From contig JASJEI010000134.1 of NCBI GenBank assembly GCA_030064795.1, positions 1-11,923 on the forward strand: 11,923 bases of DNA, written 5' to 3'. The stretch's first letter is position 1. Each line of letters starts with the position of its first letter. Below the pieces are notes generated by a model, which saw only the letters and a program-made list of their open reading frames with translations, searched no databases and had not been told where the DNA came from. Positions 6,025 to 10,295 of this stretch are shown here, piece after piece. A program made the translations under genes and the position numbers. The stretch is from Pleurocapsa sp. MO_226.B13 (lineage in GTDB: Bacteria; Cyanobacteriota; Cyanobacteriia; Cyanobacteriales; Xenococcaceae).

Positions 6025-6230
6025 AATTTCTCTCCTACTTTCTCAATTAGCTTGTCAGTCATGCCGATCGCCATTTCGCAAAGTTGGTCATTGGACTCAT
6101 AGGCATAACCAGAGGTAATCATGGCGGACATGAATTCTTTAACCGTCACGCAGTAGGCGTTGGTTAGTATTTGGGGACGTTTATCCACTGGTCGATAAAT
6201 ATTGGCTTTGTATCTGGTCGGTGTTTCCAT
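6021..6230 (-). CDS. Small protein of unknown function (69 aa), early operon
   Basis: The ORF starts at ATG 6230 (METPTRYKANIYRPVDKRPQ) without a clear Shine-Dalgarno sequence and ends in the TGA of the GTGA overlap with the next gene. The N-terminal third is basic and proline-containing. The C-terminal two thirds look helical (YCVTVKEFMSAMITSGYAY, QLCEMAIGMTDKLIEKV). No motif or membrane segment is recognised. Translational coupling to the following winged-helix-like gene supports it as a real gene. Confidence 0.65.
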   Translation of the reverse strand: METPTRYKANIYRPVDKRPQILTNAYCVTVKEFMSAMITSGYAYESNDQLCEMAIGMTDKLIEKVGEKL

Positions 6231-6251
6231 GGGTTATCTTTTGCTTTACTT

Positions 6252-6284
6252 CTTCTCGCTCAAATTGAATTACTGTTCGAGAAG
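6252..6284 (-). other. Stem-loop in the leader between the Cro-like and 69-aa genes
   Basis: CTTCTCG (6252-6258) and CGAGAAG (6278-6284) form a 7-bp stem with a 19-base loop in the 123-bp gap of the leftward operon. There is no T-run on the minus strand after it. It could be an attenuator, an antitermination site or an RNA processing site; none is demonstrated. Confidence 0.35.
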
Positions 6285-6353
6285 GGAGGTTCTATATGTT
6301 GATTTTTGTTGCATCTCGCAGAAGTGCAATTGGGCTTGAATCAAAGGTTATTT

Positions 6354-6632
6354 TTAAGCAACTAGAGGTTTTTCAAGTTTTTGGGATGAATCTAAAATTT
6401 CATCAAATTCTTTTTGAAGTTGGCGAGTCTTTACTGCATCTGCCTTTCGTCTCATCAGTCCAATTGCCAATGTTTCGTGATCGATGCATGAATAATAAAT
6501 TTTCAAACTTGACAAATCAAAATTTCTTTTATTCCAGTGGCAAATTACAGCAGGGTCTTTGCTTAATAATTTTGCTAACTGAACTCCTGAAGCATATTGA
6601 ATATGTTCGACCGATAATTTGGTAGTTGTCAT
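6354..6632 (-). CDS. Cro-like helix-turn-helix regulator, first gene of the leftward operon
   Basis: 92 residues from ATG 6632. Residues 15-38 (SGVQLAKLLSKDPAVICHWNKR) fit a phage-type helix-turn-helix: a first helix QLAKLL, a turn and a recognition helix AVICHW. No other domain is present, and the C-terminal half is a charged helix. Divergence from a second HTH regulator over a 160-bp gap with four shared operators gives this gene the position of cro in lambda-like phages. A promoter 22 bases ahead of its start overlaps one of the operators. Function is inferred from context. Confidence 0.75.
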   Translation of the reverse strand: MTTTKLSVEHIQYASGVQLAKLLSKDPAVICHWNKRNFDLSSLKIYYSCIDHETLAIGLMRRKADAVKTRQLQKEFDEILDSSQKLEKPLVA

Positions 6633-6636
6633 TTAT

Positions 6637-6650
6637 ACCAATATATTGAT
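6637..6650. promoter_or_regulatory. Operator site 1 of the switch
   Basis: ACCAATATATTGAT shares the core CAATATATTGA with the consensus GTCAATWTATTGAC (three outer mismatches). It lies between the leftward -10 element and the Cro-like start codon, where binding would block transcription elongation or translation. Confidence 0.6.
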
Positions 6651-6653
6651 TTT

Positions 6654-6682
6654 TTTATCAGATAAAATGACGCTTTAGTCAA
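6654..6682 (-). promoter_or_regulatory. Leftward early promoter (PR-like)
   Basis: On the minus strand, TTGACT (6682-6677) and GATAAA (6659-6654) are separated by exactly 17 bases, a good sigma70-type promoter. It would transcribe the Cro-like gene and the rest of the leftward operon. Operator 2 covers its -35 element. Confidence 0.65.
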
Positions 6683-6691
6683 TTTATTGAC
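6678..6691. promoter_or_regulatory. Operator site 2 of the switch (consensus site)
   Basis: GTCAATTTATTGAC is symmetric apart from its central pair and is the best match in the gap. It overlaps the -35 element of the leftward promoter, so repressor bound here would exclude RNA polymerase. Its centre is 41 bp from site 1. Confidence 0.7.
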
Positions 6692-6731
6692 AAATGTTTT
6701 ATACATAGGTCACATAAAAAAGCAAGTAAAA

Positions 6732-6745
6732 TACAATATATTGAC
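6732..6745. promoter_or_regulatory. Operator site 3 of the switch
   Basis: TACAATATATTGAC matches the consensus in 12 of 14 positions. It lies 20 bp centre to centre from site 4, about two helical turns, which allows cooperative binding on one DNA face. Confidence 0.65.
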
Positions 6746-6751
6746 TTGTGC

Positions 6752-6765
6752 GTTAATTTATTGAC
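6752..6765. promoter_or_regulatory. Operator site 4 of the switch
   Basis: GTTAATTTATTGAC has one mismatch to the consensus and is enclosed in the larger palindrome GCG...CGC (6750-6767). It is 27 bp upstream of the repressor start codon, well placed for autoregulation of the repressor gene. Confidence 0.65.
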
Positions 6766-6792
6766 GCAGCATAAATCTCGAATTTTAATTAA

Positions 6793-7095
6793 ATGCCTAA
6801 AACAACTCCAGATGAAAAGCAGTTTTCAGCAGAACTAAAGTTGAGAATATCTAATTGCCTAAAACGAGTTATGTTTGAGTTTGATATCTCAGGCGTAGAG
6901 TTGGCTGATATATCTGGACTTGACTCAACTTACATTAGTCATTTAAGAAACGGCAAAAGACTTCCGAGCTTCGAGAATTTTATAAAGTTAGTTGAGTCAT
7001 TACCTGATGAAGCACAAGTCTATTTGCTAGATTTACTGTTTCAGAAAAAAGAGGGTTTAAAAATCATAAAGAAAAACAACACATCAAAAGTTTAA
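6793..7095 (+). CDS. CI-like helix-turn-helix repressor without peptidase domain
   Basis: 100 residues from ATG 6793; no Shine-Dalgarno sequence is seen. Residues 14-75 form a classic Xre/Cro-CI five-helix domain: VELADISGLDSTYISHLRNG is the helix-turn-helix, followed by the typical KRLPSFENFIKLVESL. The C-terminal 20 residues are basic (KKEGLKIIKKNN). It lacks the S24 peptidase domain that lets lambda CI cleave itself after RecA activation, so induction must use another route, such as an antirepressor, proteolysis or dilution. It diverges from the Cro-like gene and shares the four-operator gap, suggesting that it holds the lysogenic state and controls its own promoter. Confidence 0.85.
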   Translation: MPKTTPDEKQFSAELKLRISNCLKRVMFEFDISGVELADISGLDSTYISHLRNGKRLPSFENFIKLVESLPDEAQVYLLDLLFQKKEGLKIIKKNNTSKV

Positions 7096-7111
7096 ATTTA
7101 CAGAATAAGTG

Positions 7112-7135
7112 CGATCGCGATCGGTTTTTAAAAAC
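7112..7135. repeat. Two adjacent perfect palindromes downstream of the repressor
   Basis: CGATCGCGATCG (7112-7123, with a HIP1 core) directly abuts GTTTTTAAAAAC (7124-7135). The second could supply a U-run for a weak terminator of the repressor gene. The first is largely explained by HIP1 abundance. Confidence 0.4.
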
Positions 7136-7187
7136 ACTAAATAAGTCAAATTGTTAAAGTAAACCAAATTGATTTATTTAAATTCAA

Positions 7188-7358
7188 ATGATTCAGATAA
7201 TAGGAATAATGATGGCTTTTTATATATTTCCTAGATATGCTGAAATGTTTGAAAATAAAAAGCTAAGTAAAGGAATAAGAATATATTGTGCAATTGCAGG
7301 AGTTATTACATTACTTTGCCTTCTTGGATTACTAGATGCACCAAGTAGCAGTTATTAA
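7188..7358 (+). CDS. Small two-helix membrane protein (56 aa)
   Basis: The ORF starts at ATG 7188. ATG 7212, six bases after AGGA, has the better ribosome binding site and would give 48 residues. An N-terminal hydrophobic segment (IIGIMMAFYIF) is followed by a short basic loop (ENKKLSKGIR). A strong second membrane helix (IYCAIAGVITLLCLLGLL) and a polar tail DAPSSSY complete it. It is followed by the coiled-coil and membrane genes on the same strand. Two-helix proteins of this size occur as phage holins, but no family is recognised, so a lysis role is only positional. Confidence 0.6.
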   Translation: MIQIIGIMMAFYIFPRYAEMFENKKLSKGIRIYCAIAGVITLLCLLGLLDAPSSSY

Positions 7359-7403
7359 TAGATTTTATAAAATTAAACAAAAAGCTCTATCTCAATCGCA
7401 AAA

Positions 7404-7709
7404 ATGTCAATAAATATAGAAACAGATTTAAAAGAAATATTATTAGAAATTAAGTCAGATCTAAAAGACACCAACAAAAAGCTGGATAACTTGACGGCGG
7501 AAACAGCAGCGATAAAAACTGATGTAGCGGTATTAAAGACTAATCAGGATAATCTAAAAGAAATTCTGAGCGATGTCAAAAACAAGCAAGATAAATTAGT
7601 TAATGATGTTGCAGATTTAAAAGGTGCAAAATCATTAATTATCCCAATTGTTGTAGCGGTCATAACTAGTATTACAACACTACTTATCAGAGCCATACCA
7701 ATAAGCTGA
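7404..7709 (+). CDS. Coiled-coil protein with C-terminal membrane anchor (XhlA-like)
   Basis: 101 residues from ATG 7404. Residues 5-73 are one long heptad-bearing helix (LKEILLEIKSDLKDTNKKL, then AAIKTDVAVLKTNQ). Residues 77-97 (SLIIPIVVAVITSITTLLI) form a single transmembrane helix with a very short tail. This architecture matches XhlA-type accessory proteins of phage and PBSX-like lysis modules, where the coiled coil lies on the cytoplasmic side and works with a holin. The motif IKTDVAVLK recurs as IKTDIVVIK in the gene at 7980, so the two are probably paralogs. The sequence match to XhlA itself is not established. Confidence 0.7.
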   Translation: MSINIETDLKEILLEIKSDLKDTNKKLDNLTAETAAIKTDVAVLKTNQDNLKEILSDVKNKQDKLVNDVADLKGAKSLIIPIVVAVITSITTLLIRAIPIS

Positions 7710-7725
7710 AAAAAATAATAAGAAA

Positions 7726-7914
7726 ATGACCCCAGAAGAAATCCAACAAACAATAGAAGGAATGCTAAAAGTTCAAAAAGAACTACAGCAATCTCAGATA
7801 AAACAATCAGAAGAAATACAACAGTTACTAGACCAAGGACGATTACAGGACAAAAGAATTCAGCAACTCATAGGTTACTCAATTTCTCAAGGTGGAGATA
7901 TCTTAGACGTTTAA
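7726..7914 (+). CDS. Short soluble coiled-coil protein (62 aa)
   Basis: This ORF runs from ATG 7726 to TAA 7914. Residues 3-50 are a glutamine- and glutamate-rich coiled coil (EEIQQTIEGMLKVQKELQQ, SEEIQQLLDQGRLQDKRI), ending in LIGYSISQGGDILDV without a membrane segment. The start is 16 bp after the previous stop, and its stop is directly followed by the ATG of the next small ORF. It may form heteromeric helical bundles with the two anchored coiled-coil proteins on either side. No family is recognised. Confidence 0.65.
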   Translation: MTPEEIQQTIEGMLKVQKELQQSQIKQSEEIQQLLDQGRLQDKRIQQLIGYSISQGGDILDV

Positions 7915-7980
7915 ATGTCTTTAAGAGATATATATGCACGTCTCAGTAAACTTGAAGACAAAGATAAAGATGAAGAATAA
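7915..7980 (+). CDS. Micro-ORF of 21 codons in the coiled-coil gene cluster
   Basis: ATG 7915 follows the previous stop with no gap, and TAA 7980 shares one base with the next ATG (TAATG). The peptide begins MSLRDIYARLSKLE and ends in a run of Lys, Asp and Glu. It forms one amphipathic, highly charged helix in keeping with its coiled-coil neighbours. The exact abutment on both sides argues for translation by coupling. It could also simply carry ribosomes to the next gene. Confidence 0.5.
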   Translation: MSLRDIYARLSKLEDKDKDEE

Positions 7981-8228
7981 TGACCGAAATAACCGAACAA
8001 GAAATTATCAAAAAACTCGATAAAATATCTGAAGACATTTCTGAGATTAAAACAGATATAGTAGTAATAAAATCTAGACTTGACGGTCAACAAAAAGCTG
8101 TGGATAAAATTCCCGACTTGGCAGAGAAGGTCGGCGAGTTAAAAAACTGGAGACAGATAGCAATAATTATTATTACTGGTACTGCTAGTACAGTATTTGG
8201 CTGGTTTCTTAAGAGTGGAAGAATGTAG
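7980..8228 (+). CDS. Second coiled-coil protein with C-terminal membrane anchor
   Basis: 82 residues from ATG 7980. Residues 4-55 form a coiled coil (EQEIIKKLDKISEDISEIK, TDIVVIKSRLDGQQ). Residues 59-77 (QIAIIIITGTASTVFGWFL) form a single membrane helix, followed by KSGRM. The layout repeats that of the protein at 7404 in shortened form, with the shared IKTDxxVxK signature. The NWRQ stretch just before the membrane helix is also common in phage XhlA/holin-associated proteins. It ends one base before the stop of the convergent leftward gene at 8230, an unusually tight junction. Confidence 0.7.
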   Translation: MTEITEQEIIKKLDKISEDISEIKTDIVVIKSRLDGQQKAVDKIPDLAEKVGELKNWRQIAIIIITGTASTVFGWFLKSGRM

Positions 8229-8229
8229 A

Positions 8230-8400
8230 CTACCATCCAAATAAACGCGATCGCTTTTCAGGAGTATCTTCAATTTTGGGTTTTAAGCTATCAAGTTGAT
8301 AAGACAAAATATCTTTCTCTTTTTGAAGTCGAATTTTATCAATTTTCAGTTTTTTATTAACCCTAAGCATATAATTAATCTGATTAATGGAAAAAGCCAT
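8230..8400 (-). CDS. Small charged coiled-coil protein (56 aa), leftward
   Basis: The start ATG 8400 is chosen because GTGGAG lies six bases upstream as a strong ribosome binding site; the upstream in-frame GTG is part of that site. The protein (MAFSINQINYMLRVNKKLKI...) is mostly one basic amphipathic helix (KIRLQKEKDILSYQLDSL) with a proline-bearing tail ending RSRLFGW. It has no membrane segment. It lies downstream of the endolysin gene on the same strand, separated by the long heptamer hairpin. The function is unknown. Confidence 0.6.
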   Translation of the reverse strand: MAFSINQINYMLRVNKKLKIDKIRLQKEKDILSYQLDSLKPKIEDTPEKRSRLFGW

Positions 8401-8416
8401 AAAAAACTCCACAAAA

Positions 8417-8485
8417 AGTTTGTAGTCTGTAGTTTATAGTAAGTAGTAAAAAAAACTACGAACTACGAACTACAAACTACGAACT
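8417..8485. repeat. Heptamer-repeat inverted repeat with A7 loop
   Basis: Two 31-base arms (8417-8447 and 8455-8485) are inverted copies with six mismatches around a loop of seven A. The right arm is nearly perfect ACTACGA heptamers and the left arm a diverged complement. It lies between the endolysin stop and the small leftward gene. It resembles the 3016-3090 hairpin in arm length, 7-bp period and mismatch count, but the heptamer sequence differs. Confidence 0.8.
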
Positions 8486-8535
8486 CTATTAATCATCAGT
8501 ATTTTATCCAGCAAAGCTATGGTTTGCGCCTACTA

Positions 8536-9225
8536 TTATAGGTGCAGTTTTTGCCAAGTAACAGGCCCGACGACCCCATCAACTTCTAAACCATTTTGCT
8601 TTTGAAATTCTTTGACCGCATTAAAGGTAATTGGGCCATAAATGTTATCAATCTTAAGATCGCAACCGCGATCGACCAATAAAGTCTGGACGATGCCTAC
8701 TTCTCTGCGACGGGTAAATGGCGAGGTCAACTCCAGATAAAATCCATTCCAATCTAAAGACCTCTCTTCATAATCTGGTCTGGCAAAACCGAGACAAGAA
8801 GGATAATAACGAGTGCGACGCATCACCCCACCCCCATTACTCTGATTGGTAATGCTGGTGTTACCTTCAATGGTTTTAAGGTAGGTCGGGTAAACTTCCT
8901 CGACCAAACCCACATGATCGGCAATGCGATCGCCCCCCCAATCGAAGAAAACTATATCGCCAATTTGGGGAGTGCGGTAAAACTGTCTTTTGTTTTTGAA
9001 GTAACTAACACCGTAGGGGCAATAGGCAAAACCTTTTGAGTTTTGAATTGGGGGCAGAGGCATTCCCGCTTTCTCAAAACACCACGAGACAAACATTGCA
9101 CACCAGGGAGCAGTATCAAAACCCAATTCTCCATACCAAATCCCATATTTAGAAGCCTGTCCCCGATTGACCCTATAACCAATTTCTTTCTTGGCAATAT
9201 TTAAAACTTCTTGTGCTGTAGTCAT
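8536..9225 (-). CDS. Endolysin: CHAP amidase/peptidase with peptidoglycan-binding domain
   Basis: 229 residues from ATG 9225. Residues 1-150 form a CHAP (NlpC/P60-like cysteine hydrolase) domain: Cys42 in APWCAMFVSW, His104 in IADHVGLVEE, and an acidic/polar third residue at Glu120 or Asn122 in TIEGNTS. The linker, about 151-172, is followed by a PG_binding_1 domain (about 173-229, with IYGPITFNAVKEFQKQNGL and VDGVVGPVTWQKL), which holds the enzyme on the cell wall. The protein would cut peptide or amide bonds of peptidoglycan at phage release. There is no signal peptide, so exit to the wall would need a holin, for which several small membrane proteins nearby are candidates. It is read opposite to the tail genes. 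Confidence 0.9.
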   Translation of the reverse strand: MTTAQEVLNIAKKEIGYRVNRGQASKYGIWYGELGFDTAPWCAMFVSWCFEKAGMPLPPIQNSKGFAYCPYGVSYFKNKRQFYRTPQIGDIVFFDWGGDRIADHVGLVEEVYPTYLKTIEGNTSITNQSNGGGVMRRTRYYPSCLGFARPDYEERSLDWNGFYLELTSPFTRRREVGIVQTLLVDRGCDLKIDNIYGPITFNAVKEFQKQNGLEVDGVVGPVTWQKLHL

Positions 9226-9255
9226 CTTTTTTTATTGCGATCGACTACCTAATAG

Positions 9256-9267
9256 TTCCCCTGGGAA
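9256..9267. promoter_or_regulatory. Inverted repeat in the divergent endolysin/TM-gene gap
   Basis: TTCCC-CT-GGGAA lies in the 61-bp gap between the divergent endolysin gene and the plus-strand membrane gene. A protein bound there could control both lysis-related transcripts. It does not resemble the switch operators. No clear promoter hexamers are seen. Confidence 0.35.
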
Positions 9268-9286
9268 TAATGATCGTAGATAGGGT

Positions 9287-9742
9287 ATGTTGCTTGATGC
9301 GGAGAGATTAGACTCCGCTTTACTCATGTTTAAAAATATTGTCAATATTATTAATCTTTTACCCAAACAATTTTGGTTTATTTTGGCGGGATTTTTAGGC
9401 GTGTCTAGCGCTACTACTCCAATCGCGATCGCTTACCTAATTGTTAATTCGGGTTCGATTGAATATAAAACTGGAGAGACTGAAATTAACCTTAAAGGCA
9501 AACGGCTAACTAATGTCAATGAAGAAAAAACTAAAAAGCTAGAGCAGCAACTAGAACGACAAAATCAAATTATTCAAGAATTAGCCGAAGCTGCCAAAAA
9601 TAAAAAAGTTGACGGTAAACTTAAACCCCAAATTGAAAAGTTAGAAGAATCTGCGGTTGAATCTAAGATTAGACTTGAAGACGTGGCGGATTCAAATGAA
9701 GAGTTAAATAATTTTGTTGAAGAAGCGATCGCCGAGGAATAA
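9287..9742 (+). CDS. Membrane-anchored coiled-coil protein next to the endolysin
   Basis: 151 residues from ATG 9287. ATG 9326 (MFKNIVNIINLLPKQFW) is an alternative that drops 13 residues which look unlike a protein start. Residues about 29-54 (FWFILAGFLGVSSATTPIAIAYLIV) form a transmembrane segment. Residues 78-145 are an acidic coiled coil (KKLEQQLERQNQIIQELAEAA, KPQIEKLEESAVESKI). Divergence from the endolysin gene and the single membrane helix suggest a spanin-like or holin-like lysis role, though no lipobox or known family is seen. A GCGGAG/CTCCGC hairpin (9299-9318) lies between the two possible starts. Confidence 0.7.
   Translation: MLLDAERLDSALLMFKNIVNIINLLPKQFWFILAGFLGVSSATTPIAIAYLIVNSGSIEYKTGETEINLKGKRLTNVNEEKTKKLEQQLERQNQIIQELAEAAKNKKVDGKLKPQIEKLEESAVESKIRLEDVADSNEELNNFVEEAIAEE
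9299..9318 (+). other. Hairpin between the two possible start codons
   Basis: GCGGAG (9299-9304) and CTCCGC (9313-9318) form a 6-bp GC-rich stem with loop AGATTAGA. It ends seven bases before ATG 9326 and contains a GGAG that would be hidden in the stem, so it could tune use of the downstream start. Confidence 0.4.
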
Positions 9743-9768
9743 TCTGATATTCTAAGGTGGAAGCCACT

Positions 9769-10293
9769 ATGATAACCTATGCAAAACGGGAGATAGCGCA
9801 TTTATTAGGAGTGTCGCCCAAGACTATAGCCGAGTATGCAAAACACTTAAACTTAAAGCCAATAGAAGGCGATCGCGGATTGAAACTTTACAGTGAATCG
9901 GATTTTAATTTGATTTCTCAAATGCGCGAACATTGCGCGGATAAAAGTAATTCTCGCGAGTCTTTCGTTCCCAATACGGAAGTAGAAGTAGTCGAGGATG
10001 TTCCTCAAGTAAGTAAACTTACAGCTAATAAAAATAGTAATTCGGCAATCAATATTTACCAGCAAAGTTTAGCTTATGGAATGGAACAAGATCCTTTGTT
10101 TGACTTGGAACTATTACAGAGGATAAGCGATAATCAGTGGTTGCTTCCTGCAAGTAGGTTAGCCCCTTTGTTTGGTATTTCTCCACAGTATTTAAATAGC
10201 TTAACTCAATATTATTACTGTGGGTTTATTGCCAATAAAGAGGCTTATGCTGGGGGACGGGCGTTATGGAAAATTAGTTCAAACAATAATTAA
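9769..10293 (+). CDS. Two-HTH DNA-binding protein in the late region
   Basis: 174 residues from ATG 9769, chosen because AAGGTGG lies nine bases upstream; GTG 9757 is an in-frame alternative inside that site. Residues 3-50 (AKREIAHLLGVSPKTIAEYA, then a loop and LKLYSESDFNLI) form a MerR-like winged helix. A polar linker of about 55 residues follows. Residues 125-170 (LLPASRLAPLFGISPQYLNS, GRALWKIS) look like a second helix-turn-helix with a wing. It is 2 bp ahead of the tail gene and likely cotranscribed. Late-gene regulator or DNA-packaging accessory are possible roles; no family is identified. Confidence 0.75.
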   Translation: MITYAKREIAHLLGVSPKTIAEYAKHLNLKPIEGDRGLKLYSESDFNLISQMREHCADKSNSRESFVPNTEVEVVEDVPQVSKLTANKNSNSAINIYQQSLAYGMEQDPLFDLELLQRISDNQWLLPASRLAPLFGISPQYLNSLTQYYYCGFIANKEAYAGGRALWKISSNNN

Positions 10294-10295
10294 TT

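Noticed and set aside
6296..6625. Plus-strand ORF opposite the Cro-like gene
   Set aside because: It is antisense to a better supported HTH gene and has no domain or ribosome binding site of note.
6354..7095. Toxin-antitoxin pair
   Set aside because: The two small HTH genes are divergent rather than in one operon, neither resembles a toxin, and the shared operators fit a phage switch.
7544..7753. Minus-strand hydrophobic ORF
   Set aside because: It is the complement of the coiled-coil/membrane gene at 7404 and its hydrophobicity follows from that.
8417..8485. CRISPR-like short repeat array
   Set aside because: The units are 7 bp with no spacers and form one hairpin, so this is a heptamer repeat rather than CRISPR. 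The same holds for 3016-3090.
9574..9801. Minus-strand Ser-rich ORF
   Set aside because: It is antisense to the acidic coiled coil of the membrane-anchored gene and has no independent support.
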